Of a stretch of 64,000 nucleotides of DNA, positions 1-9,857 are shown piece by piece. Below the pieces are notes generated by a model. That model was not told the DNA's origin and made no database searches. It worked only from the letters and a program-made list of their open reading frames with translations. The stretch is taken from the NCBI RefSeq assembly GCF_021404305.1, contig NZ_JABFTX010000002.1, positions 842,086-906,085 of the forward strand, given 5' to 3'. The position numbers and the translations under genes were made by a program. This DNA is from Billgrantia ethanolica (GTDB lineage: Bacteria; Pseudomonadota; Gammaproteobacteria; Pseudomonadales; Halomonadaceae). The first letter of the stretch is position 1. Every line of letters starts with the position of its first letter.

Positions 1-978
1 CTGTACGTCCAGCGCGTCTTCATCATGGATGACGCCGAGCAGTTCTTGCCGCTCTACCTGCGCTTCGTCAAGGGCGTGCTCGACACCCGTGAGCTGTCGC
101 TCAACGTCTCCCGCGAACTGCTGCAGCAGGATCCCAAGGTCGAGAAGATCAAGAGCGCGCTGACCAAGCGTGCACTGGACATGCTCAAGAAACTGGCCAA
201 GGACAAGGAGGCCTACCAGACCTTCTGGAACGTCTTCGGCAGCGTGCTCAAGGAGGGCCCGGCGGAGGACTTCGCCAACCGCGAGAAGATCGCCGCCCTG
301 CTGCGCTTCTCCAGCACCCACACCGACAGCGCCACCCAGGACCAGTCGCTGGCCGACTACGTCGCTCGCATGCAGGAAGGGCAGGAGAAGATCTACTACA
401 TCGTCGCCGACGGCTTCAACGCGGCGAAATCGAGCCCGCACCTGGAGATCTTCCGCAAGAAGGGCATCGAGGTGCTACTGCTGCACGATCGCATCGACGA
501 GTGGCTGATGAGCCACCTGCACGAGTTCGAAGGCAAGCGCTTCGTCGACGTGGCCAAGGGTGAACTCGACCTCGGCGAGATCGAGGGCGAGGATGAGAAG
601 AAGGCTCAGGAGGAGACCGCCAAGGCCAAGGAGGCGCTGGTCAAGCGGGTCAAGGAGGCGCTGGGCGACGCCGTGCAGGAGGTCAAGGTGACTCACCGGC
701 TGACCGACTCACCGGCCTGTGTGGTGTTGCCTGAGCACGAGATGGGCTTCCAGATGCGCCGCATCATGGAGGCCGCCGGGCAGAAGATGCCCGAGGTCAA
801 GCCGATCCTCGAGCTCAACCCGAGTCATGCCCTAGTGGAGCGGCTCGAGGCCGCCGAGGGCGAGCGCTTCGGCGATCTGGCGCTGGTGCTGCTCAATCAG
901 GCGATCATCGCCGAAGGCGGCCACCTCGACGATCCGGCGGCCTACGTACGCCGCCTCAATGCGCTGTTGACCGCCTGA
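1..978 (+). CDS. htpG: Molecular chaperone HtpG (Hsp90), C-terminal part
   Basis: This is the 3' half of an Hsp90-family chaperone; the reading frame is open from base 1, so the gene begins outside the window. About 325 residues are visible. They start with [20 protein letters not shown], the conserved middle-domain segment of HtpG, and run through the client-binding middle domain ([16 protein letters not shown]) into the C-terminal dimerisation domain ([25 protein letters not shown]). The ATP-binding domain is missing only because of the window edge. HtpG is a cytosolic ATP-driven dimeric chaperone, usually heat-shock controlled; its promoter is not visible. A hairpin terminator follows 25 bases after the stop. 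Confidence 0.96.
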   Translation: MYVQRVFIMDDAEQFLPLYLRFVKGVLDTRELSLNVSRELLQQDPKVEKIKSALTKRALDMLKKLAKDKEAYQTFWNVFGSVLKEGPAEDFANREKIAALLRFSSTHTDSATQDQSLADYVARMQEGQEKIYYIVADGFNAAKSSPHLEIFRKKGIEVLLLHDRIDEWLMSHLHEFEGKRFVDVAKGELDLGEIEGEDEKKAQEETAKAKEALVKRVKEALGDAVQEVKVTHRLTDSPACVVLPEHEMGFQMRRIMEAAGQKMPEVKPILELNPSHALVERLEAAEGERFGDLALVLLNQAIIAEGGHLDDPAAYVRRLNALLTA

Positions 979-1002
979 TATAGGTTGCCGACATAGCACT
1001 TT

Positions 1003-1026
1003 GGGCCGCTTTCGGGCGGCCTTTTC
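1003..1026 (+). terminator. Rho-independent terminator of htpG
   Basis: GGCCGC (1004-1009) pairs with GCGGCC (1016-1021) across a short TTTCGG-type loop and is followed directly by TTTT. It lies 25 bases after the htpG stop codon. Confidence 0.8.
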
Positions 1027-1140
1027 GTATCTATTCGTGTCTTCTCACCCACTCTTGACGTAAGCGTCAGCAAGCTTTTTTTTCGCAATTTCAGCTGGAT
1101 AGTATTGCCCATGCACCGGCAGGTAAGGGCGGCACTGCTG

Positions 1141-1169
1141 TTGTGCATTGCAGTAAGGTCAGGTATGAA
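1141..1169 (+). promoter_or_regulatory. Possible pntAB promoter
   Basis: TTGTGC (1141-1146) and TATGAA (1164-1169) are 17 bases apart and lie about 50 bases before the pntA start. The -35 box is a weak match, so this is only a candidate. The rest of 1027-1220 shows no gene. Confidence 0.3.
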
Positions 1170-1220
1170 TAGTCGGATTGCCTAACTAGAAAGTTCAATA
1201 ACCATAAAGGGAGATCCAAC

Positions 1221-2792
1221 GTGAAGATTGGTGCACCCAAGGAGCTCGCCACGGGAGAAGCGCGCGTCGCGCTAACCCCTGACAGTGCACAGCTCATACA
1301 GAAGCTTGGACACGAGTGCTTGATAGAAACCGGGGCCGGCGTTGCCGCCGGCTTCGACGACGAGGCCTACCGGGCCGTCGGCGTGAACGTGGCGGAGAGT
1401 GCCGAAGCGCTGTGGCGCGACGCCGAGGTGGTGATCAAGGTGCGCGAGCCGAGCGAGGCGGAAGCCGACCTGCTGCGCGAGGGTCAGACCCTGATCAGCT
1501 TCTTCTGGCCGGCGCAGAACGAGGCGCTACTGGAGCGCTGTCGTGCCAAGGGCGCGACCGTGATCGCCATGGACATGGTGCCGCGGATCTCGCGGGCCCA
1601 GAAGATGGACGCGCTCTCCTCCATGGCCAACATCGCCGGCTACCGGGCGGTGATCGAGGCGGGTAACAACTTCGGACGCTTCTTCACCGGCCAGGTCACC
1701 GCGGCGGGCAAGGTGCCGCCGGCCAAGGTGCTGGTCATCGGTGCCGGTGTGGCCGGCCTTGCCGCCATCGGCACGGCGACCAGCCTGGGCGCCGTGGTGC
1801 GCGCCTTCGACGTACGCCCCGAAGTGGCCGAGCAGATCGAGTCCATGGGCGCCGAGTTCCTGTTCCTCGACTTCGAGGAGGCCCAGGACGGCTCCGGCAC
1901 GGGCGGTTACGCCGCACCCTCCAGTCCCGAGTTCCGCGAGAAGCAGCTGGCGCTGTTCCGTGAGCAGGCCCCCGAGGTCGACATCGTCATCACCACCGCG
2001 CTGATCCCGGGTCGTCCGGCGCCCAAGCTGTGGCTCGAGGACATGGTCAAGGCGATGAAACCGGGTTCGGTGATCGTCGACCTGGCCGCCGAGAAGGGCG
2101 GCAACTGTGACCTCACGGTGCCGAACGAGAAGGTGGTCAGCGACAACGGCGTGACCGTCGTCGGTTACACCGATTTCCCGTCGCGCATGGCCACGCAGTC
2201 GTCGCTGCTCTACGCCACCAACATTCGTCACATGCTCACCGATCTGACGCCGGAGAAGGACGGCGCCATCGTGCATGACATGGAAGACGATGTGATTCGC
2301 GGCGCCACCGTGACGCACCAGGGCGAGATCACCTTCCCGCCGCCGCCGCCCAAGGTCAAGGCGATTGCCGCGGCCAAGCCCAAGGAGAAGGTCAAGGAGC
2401 CCACGCCCGAGGAGAAGCGCGCGGCGGAGCTTGCCACCTTCAAAGAGCAGACCAAGCGTCAGGTCACGCTGCTCGGCATCGGCGGGGCGCTGATGCTGCT
2501 GCTCGGGCAGATCGCCCCGGCCTCGTTCATGCAGCACTTCATCGTCTTCGTGCTGGCCTGCTTCGTCGGTTTCCAGGTGATCTGGAACGTCAGCCACTCC
2601 CTGCATACGCCACTGATGGCGGTGACCAACGCCATCTCCGGCATCATCGTGCTCGGTGCCGTGCTGCAGATCGGCTCGGGTAACTGGATCGTGGTGCTTC
2701 TGGCGGCGATCTCGGTATTGATCGCCACCATCAACATCGTGGGCGGCTTCCTGGTGACACGCCGGATGCTCGCCATGTTCCAGAAATCCTGA
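1221..2792 (+). CDS. pntA: NAD(P) transhydrogenase subunit alpha
   Basis: PntA carries the NAD(H)-binding domain and part of the membrane domain of the proton-translocating transhydrogenase, which moves hydride between NADH and NADP+ using the proton gradient. The 523-residue product has the MKIGAPKE N-terminus, an [20 protein letters not shown] mobile-loop region near residue 115, and a Rossmann GAGVAG at about 174-179. A charged Pro/Lys-rich linker near 375-410 leads to four hydrophobic segments from about 415 to the end. Length and fusion match the undivided E. coli-type alpha subunit; many other bacteria split it. The start is GTG with GGGAG upstream. pntB follows after 17 bases, so the two form one operon. 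Confidence 0.96.
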   Translation: MKIGAPKELATGEARVALTPDSAQLIQKLGHECLIETGAGVAAGFDDEAYRAVGVNVAESAEALWRDAEVVIKVREPSEAEADLLREGQTLISFFWPAQNEALLERCRAKGATVIAMDMVPRISRAQKMDALSSMANIAGYRAVIEAGNNFGRFFTGQVTAAGKVPPAKVLVIGAGVAGLAAIGTATSLGAVVRAFDVRPEVAEQIESMGAEFLFLDFEEAQDGSGTGGYAAPSSPEFREKQLALFREQAPEVDIVITTALIPGRPAPKLWLEDMVKAMKPGSVIVDLAAEKGGNCDLTVPNEKVVSDNGVTVVGYTDFPSRMATQSSLLYATNIRHMLTDLTPEKDGAIVHDMEDDVIRGATVTHQGEITFPPPPPKVKAIAAAKPKEKVKEPTPEEKRAAELATFKEQTKRQVTLLGIGGALMLLLGQIAPASFMQHFIVFVLACFVGFQVIWNVSHSLHTPLMAVTNAISGIIVLGAVLQIGSGNWIVVLLAAISVLIATINIVGGFLVTRRMLAMFQKS

Positions 2793-2809
2793 GCGGCGGA
2801 GTGACGAAC

Positions 2810-4252
2810 ATGCTAGGACAAGGTTTTGTTTCCGCTGCAGCGATAGCGGCAAGTGTACTTTTCGTGCTCTCCCTGGGTGGGCTGAGCAACCAGGAGAAGG
2901 CCAAGCGGGCGGTATGGTACGGCATCGTCGGCATGGCGGTGGCGGTGCTGTTCACCGCCTTCGGCCCCGGCATCGGCAACTACTGGCTGATGATACCGAT
3001 GATCGTGATCGGCTCGGTGATCGGCTGGAAGGTGGCCAAGCAGGTGGCCATGACCGAGATGCCGCAGCTGGTGGCGGCACTGCACAGCTTCGTCGGCCTC
3101 GCCGCAGTGTTCGTGGCCTGGAACGCCGATCTCGAGCGGCGCCGGGTACTGGCCGCCCAGGCGCTGGATACTGCGCATCAGGAGTTCTCCGCCTTCGCCG
3201 CCCTGGTGGCGACCAAGGCGCCGGACGAGTTGACCTTCCTGCAGTTGGAGGTGGTTTTCGCCATCTTCATCGGCGCGGTGACCTTCACCGGCTCGGTGAT
3301 CGCCTTCGGCAAGCTGGCCGGCAAGGTCGACGGCAAGCCGCAGAAGCTTCCCGGCGGCCATCTGCTCAACGCCGGCGCTGCGGCGATCTGTCTGCTGCTG
3401 GCAGTGCTCTACCTCAACGGGGCCGGTTTCTGGACGCTGTTGCTGCTCGCGGCGCTGTCGTTCTTCATCGGCTGGCACTTGATCATGGGCATCGGCGGCG
3501 CCGACATGCCGGTGGTGGTGTCGATGCTCAACAGCTACTCCGGCTGGGCGGCGGCGGCCATCGGCTTCACGCTCTCCAACGACCTGCTGATCGTCACCGG
3601 CGCGCTGGTGGGCTCCTCGGGTGCGATTCTCTCGTACATCATGTGCAAGGCGATGAACCGCAACTTCGTCAGCGTCATCCTGGGCGGCTTCGGCGGTACC
3701 CAGGGCCCGGCCGCCGAGATCGAGGGCGAGCAGGTGGCCATCGACGCCGCGGGCGTGGCGAGCACGCTCAACAACGCCGACAGCGTGGTCATCGTGCCGG
3801 GTTACGGCATGGCCGTGGCTCAGGCTCAGAACGCCGTGAGCGAGCTGGTGCGCAAGCTGCGTGCCGCCGGCAAGGAGGTGCGTTTCGCCATCCATCCGGT
3901 GGCCGGGCGTCTGCCGGGCCACATGAACGTGCTACTGGCCGAGGCGCGGGTCCCCTACGACATCGTGCTGGAGATGGACGAGATCAACGACGACTTCCCC
4001 AAGACCGACGTGGTGATCGTCATCGGCTCCAACGACATCGTCAACCCGGCGGCCCAGGACGACCCCAACAGCCCGATCGCCGGCATGCCGGTACTCGAGG
4101 TGTGGAAGTCCAGCGTGGTATTCGTCTGCAAGCGGGGCCAGGGTACCGGCTACTCCGGCATCGAGAACCCGCTGTTCTACAAGGAGAATACGCGGATGTT
4201 CTACGGCGACGCCCGGGAGAGCATCGACTCCCTCCTGTCGCTGATCGACTGA
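2810..4252 (+). CDS. pntB: NAD(P) transhydrogenase subunit beta
   Basis: PntB supplies most of the proton channel and the NADP(H)-binding domain of the transhydrogenase. The first half is a run of hydrophobic helices starting at residue 5. The second half has the [10 protein letters not shown] nucleotide loop at about 331-340, then [19 protein letters not shown] and [12 protein letters not shown], all characteristic of domain III. I chose the ATG at 2810 because GGCGGAG ends eight bases before it and MLGQGF aligns with the family N-terminus. An in-frame GTG at 2801 would add three residues. It is co-transcribed with pntA and ends before a hairpin. Confidence 0.96.
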   Translation: MLGQGFVSAAAIAASVLFVLSLGGLSNQEKAKRAVWYGIVGMAVAVLFTAFGPGIGNYWLMIPMIVIGSVIGWKVAKQVAMTEMPQLVAALHSFVGLAAVFVAWNADLERRRVLAAQALDTAHQEFSAFAALVATKAPDELTFLQLEVVFAIFIGAVTFTGSVIAFGKLAGKVDGKPQKLPGGHLLNAGAAAICLLLAVLYLNGAGFWTLLLLAALSFFIGWHLIMGIGGADMPVVVSMLNSYSGWAAAAIGFTLSNDLLIVTGALVGSSGAILSYIMCKAMNRNFVSVILGGFGGTQGPAAEIEGEQVAIDAAGVASTLNNADSVVIVPGYGMAVAQAQNAVSELVRKLRAAGKEVRFAIHPVAGRLPGHMNVLLAEARVPYDIVLEMDEINDDFPKTDVVIVIGSNDIVNPAAQDDPNSPIAGMPVLEVWKSSVVFVCKRGQGTGYSGIENPLFYKENTRMFYGDARESIDSLLSLID

Positions 4253-4292
4253 GTCGGTCGCGGGAGTGTCGTCCCGCACCGAACGTTGGTAT

Positions 4293-4322
4293 GAATGCCT
4301 CCGAAAGGGGGCATTCTTCGTT
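4293..4322 (+). terminator. Terminator after pntB
   Basis: A 10-bp stem (4293-4302 with 4307-4316, one G-T pair) is closed by a GAAA tetraloop and followed by TTCGTT. The T tract is weak, but position and stem support termination of pntAB. Confidence 0.65.
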
Positions 4323-4372
4323 ACACTCAGGGCAATTTGATCCGATTCTTTTACCGATTTCGCGGGGCAGAC

Positions 4373-5446
4373 ATGGCAGACGAACCCATGCGGGTAGCAG
4401 TTCTGGGGGGCGGCAGCTTCGGTACCGCGCTGGCGAGCATCGCCGCCGACAACGGGGCCAGGGTGTGCCAATGGCTGCGAGACCCGCAGCTTGCGGAGCA
4501 GATTAATCGGGAGCATCGCAATTCACGCTACCTGCCGGAATACGCCATCAATCCGGCGGTGCGCGCCTCGAGCGACATGCAGGCCGTGCTCGAAGGGGCC
4601 GAGCTGGTGCTGGTGGCGATTCCCTCCAAGGCCTTTCGCGACGTGGTGCGGCAGGCGCGGCCCTGGCTTAACGCCGACCAGATCCTGGTCAGCACCACCA
4701 AGGGAATCCAGGAGGAAGGCTTCAAGCTGATGAGCCAGATCCTCGAGGAGGAGACTGGCTTTGCCCATATCGGCGTGATATCCGGGCCGAACCTTGCCAC
4801 CGAGATCGCCCAGAAGCAGCTCACCGCCACCGTGGTAGCCAGCGACGATGCGCTAACCCGCACTCGCGTTCAGCAGGCGCTGAGCTGCGACTACTTTCGC
4901 GTCTATGCCAGCAATGACCGCTACGGTGTGGAGCTGGGCGGCTCGCTGAAGAACATCTATGCCATCGCCGCGGGCATGGCCGCGGCGCTGGGCATGGGCG
5001 AGAACACCCGCAGCATGCTGATGACCCGGGCGCTGGCCGAGATGGGGCGTTTCGCCGTCAGCCTAGGCGCCAACCCCATGACCTTTCTGGGGCTGGCCGG
5101 GGTGGGTGATCTGATCGTGACCTGCTCCTCGCAGCTCTCGCGCAACTATCGTGTGGGCTACGCGCTGGGCCAGGGCAAGAACCTGGACGAGGCGGTTGAG
5201 GCGCTGGGGCAGGTCGCCGAGGGGGTCAACACCATCCGCCTGGTACGCGACAAGGCGCAGGCCGACGGTGTCTACATGCCGCTGGCCGAGGGGCTTTATC
5301 AGGTGCTGTTCGAAGGCGTGCCTGCGCGGGAGATGGCGCGCATGCTGATGCGTGGCGAGCAGAGCAGTGACGTGGAGTTCGTGCTGCCGCGTGAGGCCGT
5401 GCAGCAGGCCCATCGGCGCGTCGAAGCGGGCGAGGAGAAACCATGA
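4373..5446 (+). CDS. gpsA: Glycerol-3-phosphate dehydrogenase [NAD(P)+]
   Basis: GpsA reduces dihydroxyacetone phosphate to sn-glycerol 3-phosphate, the backbone precursor of phospholipids, in the cytosol. The 357-residue protein opens with the dinucleotide-binding loop [14 protein letters not shown] and contains the substrate and catalytic region [18 protein letters not shown]. It ends in the usual helical domain ([12 protein letters not shown]). The ATG at 4373 is preceded by GGGGCAG. The frame stays open to an ATG at 4295, but that start would lie inside the pntB terminator hairpin and is rejected. The stop overlaps the start of sixA by four bases, indicating coupled translation. Confidence 0.96.
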   Translation: MADEPMRVAVLGGGSFGTALASIAADNGARVCQWLRDPQLAEQINREHRNSRYLPEYAINPAVRASSDMQAVLEGAELVLVAIPSKAFRDVVRQARPWLNADQILVSTTKGIQEEGFKLMSQILEEETGFAHIGVISGPNLATEIAQKQLTATVVASDDALTRTRVQQALSCDYFRVYASNDRYGVELGGSLKNIYAIAAGMAAALGMGENTRSMLMTRALAEMGRFAVSLGANPMTFLGLAGVGDLIVTCSSQLSRNYRVGYALGQGKNLDEAVEALGQVAEGVNTIRLVRDKAQADGVYMPLAEGLYQVLFEGVPAREMARMLMRGEQSSDVEFVLPREAVQQAHRRVEAGEEKP

Positions 5447-5916
5447 CGTCGCGTCTCTATGTCATGCGTCATGGCGAAGCCGGCCCGGGCCGGCTGGACA
5501 GTGAGCGCGAGCTGACCGTCCGTGGCCACGCCGAGGCCGGGCGCATGGCCGAGTGGCTCGCGCGGCAGTCGCTGGAAGGCGCCCGGCTCTTCAGCAGTCC
5601 CTACCGGCGCGCCCGACAGACCGCGGCTCACGTCGCCGGGGCGCTTGGCATCGATGCCGTGGAACTCCCCATTATCACTCCCGACGACTCGCCCGGCGCC
5701 GTGTGCGACTGGCTGCTGGACGCGAGCGATGACCGGCCCATCGTGCTGGTTAGCCATATGCCGCTGGTCGGGCTGCTCACCGGGCAACTGGTGGAGGGGC
5801 GCTCCGACCGCGGCCTCGCTTTCCCCACCGCTGCCGTGGCCGAGCTCGAGAGCGAGGTGTGGGCGGCGGGGTGTGCCCGGCTGCTGCGCTTCATGGCACC
5901 TCACGACGTCTTCTGA
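5443..5916 (+). CDS. sixA: Phosphohistidine phosphatase SixA
   Basis: The 157-residue protein belongs to the histidine phosphatase superfamily. It has the phospho-acceptor RHG motif at residues 9-11, an RARQT segment typical of the fold and a second-histidine segment [10 protein letters not shown]. SixA proteins remove phosphate from histidine-phosphorylated phosphotransfer proteins (ArcB and nitrogen-PTS components in E. coli). The start overlaps the gpsA stop as ATGA. The pairing with gpsA is common in gammaproteobacteria, though no functional tie is evident from the sequence. Confidence 0.88.
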   Translation: MTSRLYVMRHGEAGPGRLDSERELTVRGHAEAGRMAEWLARQSLEGARLFSSPYRRARQTAAHVAGALGIDAVELPIITPDDSPGAVCDWLLDASDDRPIVLVSHMPLVGLLTGQLVEGRSDRGLAFPTAAVAELESEVWAAGCARLLRFMAPHDVF

Positions 5917-5938
5917 GTCAGGTAGTTTTCAGACATAG

Positions 5939-6886
5939 CTAGATCCAGCCGATTACTTTCAGGGCAAATACCCCCAAGGTAATGGTCACGCTGGCCATCA
6001 GCGTGGTCAGGGCGATGATGTTGGCCGAGAGGGCCGCATTGCCGCCCATCGCCTTGGTCATGACGAAGGCCGCGGCTGCCGTCGGGCTGGCGAAGAACAG
6101 GAACAGTACGCCCAGTTCACGCCCCTCGAAGCCGACCAGCCAGGCGGCGAGAATCGCGATCACGGGCAGGGTGATCATCTTCATCAGACTGGCGCCCATG
6201 GCCAGGCTGCCCGAGGCCCTGATCGAACCCAGCGACAGGGTGGCGCCGATGCAGATCAGCGCCAGGGGCAGCGTCAGCGAGGCGAAGTACTGTCCCGATG
6301 TCATCGCCCAGCCGGGCAGGCGCAGCTCCAGCGCTGCCACTGGGATGGCGGCGACCACGGCAAGGATCAGCGGATTGCGGGCGATATGGCTGGCGATGCT
6401 GCGCCAGTCGGCGCTCTTGCCTTCCTGATAGGTGGCCAGCACGATGACCGAGAAGGCGTTGTAGGTCAGGATCACCACGCCGAGCAGCAGGCCGCCGGCG
6501 GAAAGTCCGTAGTCGCCGTACATGCCGGCCGCCAGCGCCAGGCCGACGATGCCGCAGTTGCCGCGAAAAGCGCCCTGCACGTAGACGCCGCGGTCGGCAT
6601 AGGGCACGCGCAGAATGGCCCAGCCCCAGGAGAGCAGGAAGCTGCCCAGCGTGGCCAGGGCGAAGAAGGCCAGCATGGCGGGATTGAGCGTGGTATCCAG
6701 GTCGGCGCGAATGATGCTGAGGAAGATCAGCGTCGGCATGGTGGCTTTGAACACCAGGCTCGAGGCGGTGGAGATGAAGGCCTGATCGATCCAGCCCAGG
6801 CGCTTCAGGCCCAGGCCGATGAAGACCATGGCGAAGACCGGCAGGGTGATCTCCAGGGTGGCGAAAAAGAGTTCGTATAGGCCCAT
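5939..6886 (-). CDS. AEC family (auxin efflux carrier-like) transporter
   Basis: This is a 315-residue integral membrane protein with about ten hydrophobic segments, beginning MGLYELFFATLEITLPVF. Its first half has GLGLKRLGWI and the second half FLFFASPTAAAAFVMTKAMGG, both typical of the Mem_trans/AEC family. Bacterial members move small organic acids such as malate or malonate; the substrate cannot be read here. I prefer the start at 6886 because it fits the family N-terminus and follows a micro-ORF by one base. A longer frame to 6922 would overlap that micro-ORF. The gene converges on sixA with about 20 bases between them and no clear terminator. Confidence 0.85.
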   Translation of the reverse strand: MGLYELFFATLEITLPVFAMVFIGLGLKRLGWIDQAFISTASSLVFKATMPTLIFLSIIRADLDTTLNPAMLAFFALATLGSFLLSWGWAILRVPYADRGVYVQGAFRGNCGIVGLALAAGMYGDYGLSAGGLLLGVVILTYNAFSVIVLATYQEGKSADWRSIASHIARNPLILAVVAAIPVAALELRLPGWAMTSGQYFASLTLPLALICIGATLSLGSIRASGSLAMGASLMKMITLPVIAILAAWLVGFEGRELGVLFLFFASPTAAAAFVMTKAMGGNAALSANIIALTTLMASVTITLGVFALKVIGWI

Positions 6887-6887
6887 G

Positions 6888-6983
6888 TCAGCGTGTGAGC
6901 CACAGGCCGACGAAGATGGCAACGGTCACGGTGACGAAGAACACAAGGTTACGCGTGCGAGTATCGCGCGGGGGGCGAGGCAT
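6888..6983 (-). CDS. 31-residue single-span membrane micro-protein
   Basis: This short frame is normally overlooked. It starts at ATG 6983 with GGAG eight bases upstream, encodes a basic N-terminus (MPRPPRDTRTR), then about 17 hydrophobic residues (NLVFFVTVTVAIFVGLW), and ends LTR. Its TGA stop lies one base before the ATG of the AEC carrier. The AEC gene lacks a good ribosome site of its own, so translational coupling is likely. I recognise no named family. The topology would be one helix with the positive end inside. It could be a small transporter partner or simply a coupling leader; this is inference. Confidence 0.6.
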   Translation of the reverse strand: MPRPPRDTRTRNLVFFVTVTVAIFVGLWLTR

Positions 6984-7099
6984 GACGGGACTCCAGAACA
7001 GGGCGAACGGTATGAAGCGGAGGTCGACTTGGCGGAATAGAGTAAACCCGTTAGCCTGCTATCGCCACTGCCGGCCAGCTCCGACTCCGGATTCTCCTC

Positions 7100-7915
7100 A
7101 TGACTGAACGTTCCACCGCTTCGCGACCTCGCCTGGTCTTCGCTCACGCCAATGGCTTTCCCGGCATGAGCTACCGTAGCCTGCTGGCTCCCCTGCATGA
7201 GCGCTTCGACATTCACCCCGTCGACCGCCTGGGCCATCATCCCGACTACCCGGTCGGTGCCAACTGGCTGGCGCTGCGCGACGAGCTGCTCGAGCACGTG
7301 CTCGACGATGAGAGTCCTGTGATCGGCGTGGGGCACTCCATGGGCGGCGTGCTGATGGCCATGGCGGCGGAGCATGCGCCGCAGCGCTTTCGCTGCGTGG
7401 TGATGCTCGACCCGCCGCTGATGCTGGGGCTCGATGCCTGGAGCATGAAGGTCGCCAAGCGCTTCGGCTTCGTCGACCGGGTCACCCCGGCGGGCAAGAG
7501 TCACGGTCGCCGGGCCTGCTGGCCCGACCGTGAGGCGATGGCCAATCACTTGCGCCGTCGCGGTCTGTTCCGCCGCTTCACCCCTGAAGCCCTGTACGAC
7601 TATGTGGAAGGCGGCACTCGGCTGCGTGACGACGGCGGCGCCGAACTGATCTACGACCCGGCGATCGAGACCGAGATCTTCCGCAATCTGCCCGATCACC
7701 TGACGCGTTTGCCGCGCCGGCTCAGGATTCCTTTCGGCGTGCTGGTCGGCAGCGACTCCGATCTGATCACGCCCAGGCGCCGCCGCCGGCTGGCTGCCCA
7801 CGGCATTCCGCTGGCGCCGGTGCCGGGTACCCACATGTTCCCCATGGAGCACCCCGAAGAGACGCGGCAGGCGCTGCTGGCGATGCTCGACCGACTGCTG
7901 GAGGGCGAGGCATGA
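7100..7915 (+). CDS. Alpha/beta hydrolase
   Basis: A 271-residue cytosolic alpha/beta-hydrolase-fold protein. It shows the HANGFPG oxyanion-side motif near residue 15, the nucleophile elbow GHSMGG with its serine near 77, and a late histidine in GTHMFPMEHPEE. The middle, rich in Arg (RRRGLFRRF), forms the lid region. Substrate is unknown. The stop overlaps the next start by four bases (ATGA), so it is translated together with a second hydrolase of the same fold. A divergent AEC/micro-ORF unit lies upstream, and the roughly 115-base gap should hold both promoters. Confidence 0.85.
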   Translation: MTERSTASRPRLVFAHANGFPGMSYRSLLAPLHERFDIHPVDRLGHHPDYPVGANWLALRDELLEHVLDDESPVIGVGHSMGGVLMAMAAEHAPQRFRCVVMLDPPLMLGLDAWSMKVAKRFGFVDRVTPAGKSHGRRACWPDREAMANHLRRRGLFRRFTPEALYDYVEGGTRLRDDGGAELIYDPAIETEIFRNLPDHLTRLPRRLRIPFGVLVGSDSDLITPRRRRRLAAHGIPLAPVPGTHMFPMEHPEETRQALLAMLDRLLEGEA

Positions 7916-8778
7916 GCGAGGCGCAACCCCTGATCCTGGCCGGCGGTCGCCTGGCAGCACTCGCCTGGGGCGAGCCGAGCGCCCCCACCTGGCTGGCACT
8001 GCACGGCTGGCTGGACAACGCCGCGAGCTTCTCCCGCCTGGCGCCGTTGTTGTGCGCACGGCTCGACGTGCGCATCGTGGCGCTGGACTTCGCCGGTCAC
8101 GGCCACTCGCAGCATAGCGAGGGCGACTACGCTCTGTGGGACTACTGCCATGACTTGCTGGATGCTGCCGACGAGCTGGGCCTAGAGCGCGTGAGCGTGC
8201 TGGCCCACTCCATGGGGGCGGGGGTGGCCTGCCTCACCGCGGCGGCGCTGCCGGAGCGCATCGAGCGGCTGGTGCTGGTCGATGGCCTGGGCGCCGTGAC
8301 CACGCCTGCCGGGGATAGCGCCGCTCAACTGCGCAAGGGGTTGCGTGCCGCCAGGCGCACGAGGTCGGCGGCGCCGCGCTATCCTGATAGCAGTACCGCC
8401 GTGGCGGCACGTGTGGCCGGTGGCGTGACACCGATCGATGCCGAAACCGCGACGCCGCTGGTGGAGCGCAATCTTGTGCGGGAGGCCGATGGCCACGTGC
8501 GTTTGCGTACCGATGGCAGGCTGCTTTGGCCTTCACCGCTGCGCCTGAGTCCGGAGCAGGTACTGGCCCTGCTCGGTGCGATCCAGGCGCCGGTGCTATT
8601 GATCGAGGGCGAGAGGGGCATATTGGCCGAACGCGAGAACGCCCAGGCGGCGCGTGCGGCAGTCCCTCATCTGATGCGACAGGTATTGCCGGGCGGGCAC
8701 CATCTGCATCTGGAGCCTGACAGTGTGGCCGCGGTGGCGCGAGCCATCGAGACGTGGCTGGAACCGCGTCGAACTTGA
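7912..8778 (+). CDS. Alpha/beta hydrolase
   Basis: A 288-residue alpha/beta hydrolase beginning MSEAQPLILAGGRLAALAWG. It has the LHGWLDNAASF oxyanion motif, the nucleophile elbow AHSMGAG (serine near 105) and the acid/histidine end LPGGHHLHLEP. This resembles the hydrolase family around YbfF and epoxide/serine esterases; the exact reaction cannot be inferred. It overlaps the preceding hydrolase by four bases, and a patatin gene follows after 17 bases. The three may be one lipid- or ester-handling operon, which is inference from spacing. Confidence 0.85.
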   Translation: MSEAQPLILAGGRLAALAWGEPSAPTWLALHGWLDNAASFSRLAPLLCARLDVRIVALDFAGHGHSQHSEGDYALWDYCHDLLDAADELGLERVSVLAHSMGAGVACLTAAALPERIERLVLVDGLGAVTTPAGDSAAQLRKGLRAARRTRSAAPRYPDSSTAVAARVAGGVTPIDAETATPLVERNLVREADGHVRLRTDGRLLWPSPLRLSPEQVLALLGAIQAPVLLIEGERGILAERENAQAARAAVPHLMRQVLPGGHHLHLEPDSVAAVARAIETWLEPRRT

Positions 8779-8795
8779 TCTCGGGGAGAGGTGAG

Positions 8796-9848
8796 ATGAG
8801 CAGCAGTCTGGCGATGGAACAGGGCAAGCGCGTGGCGCTGACGCTGGGCAGCGGCGGGGCGCGCGGCTATGCCCATATCGGCGTGATCGAGGTGCTCGAG
8901 GCACGAGGCTACGAGATCACCGCCATCTCCGGCTGCTCCATGGGAGCGGTCATCGCTGGTGTGCATGCCGCGGGCCAGCTCGAGGCCTATCGCGACTGGG
9001 TGTGCCGGCTCGATTACTTCGACGTGCTCAAGCTGGTCGACGTCACCTGGAGCCCGATGGGGGCGATGCGGGCCAGCAAGGTGATGAGCAAGCTCGAAGA
9101 GCTCATCGGCGATATCCAGATCGAGGATCTGCCCATCCCACTGACCACCGTCGCCACCGATTTGGCGCGCCAGCGCGAGGTGTGGTTCCAGTCGGGTCCG
9201 CTGCTGCGTGCGATCCGTGCCTCCATTGCCATACCGGGGGTCATCACGCCGGTGCACATCGGCGACAGCACCCTGGTGGACGGAGGCTTGCTCAACCCCC
9301 TGCCGATCACGCCGACGGTATCGTCGCATGCCGACATGATGCTGGCCGTCAACGTGACCGCCCATAGTGCCCGCCCGGTGACGCTGAACGACCTGATGCC
9401 CACAGAAGAGCAGGAAGCCGCAGAAGCGCAGGCCGTGGCCAAGGGCTGGATGGACGTGCGCGGCGCCACGCGTTGGCTGTTCGAAGGGTTCGGTACCGCG
9501 GAGCAGGAGGCCGATTCGGCGGACGGCAAGAGCGAGCGCACATCCAATGGGCGTCGGGCCTGGGGGCGGCTCGACATGATCCTGGCCTCATTCGACATCA
9601 CCCAGGCGTCGCTGGCCAAGTACAAGATTGCGGGCTACCCCCCCGACGTGCTGATCGAGGTGCCCAAGACGGTGTGCGGGGCCTTCGAGTTCCATCGCGC
9701 CGAGGCGCTGATCCGCCTGGGGCGTCATCTGGCCATGGAAGCGCTGGATCGTTACGAGGGGCGCACGCAAAGCGGCCATGGCGGCGCGGGGGGCATCATC
9801 GTCGAGCCGCCGCAGATGCCGACCGAACGCGAGTCGGGTGGCGGTTAG
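8796..9848 (+). CDS. Patatin-like phospholipase family protein
   Basis: A 350-residue RssA/patatin-type protein. It shows the oxyanion loop GSGGARGYAHIG, the nucleophile GCSMGA (serine near residue 50) and the partner aspartate in VDGGLLNPLPI, the full Ser-Asp dyad. The family hydrolyses acyl esters of phospholipids; the physiological substrate of bacterial RssA-type members is mostly unknown. The C-terminal third, from about 210, is an extension with a repeated Ala/Glu stretch. The ATG at 8796 has GGGGAGAGG just upstream. An in-frame start at 8754 would lie inside the hydrolase gene. Confidence 0.88.
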   Translation: MSSSLAMEQGKRVALTLGSGGARGYAHIGVIEVLEARGYEITAISGCSMGAVIAGVHAAGQLEAYRDWVCRLDYFDVLKLVDVTWSPMGAMRASKVMSKLEELIGDIQIEDLPIPLTTVATDLARQREVWFQSGPLLRAIRASIAIPGVITPVHIGDSTLVDGGLLNPLPITPTVSSHADMMLAVNVTAHSARPVTLNDLMPTEEQEAAEAQAVAKGWMDVRGATRWLFEGFGTAEQEADSADGKSERTSNGRRAWGRLDMILASFDITQASLAKYKIAGYPPDVLIEVPKTVCGAFEFHRAEALIRLGRHLAMEALDRYEGRTQSGHGGAGGIIVEPPQMPTERESGGG

Positions 9849-9857
9849 CGGTAGCGC

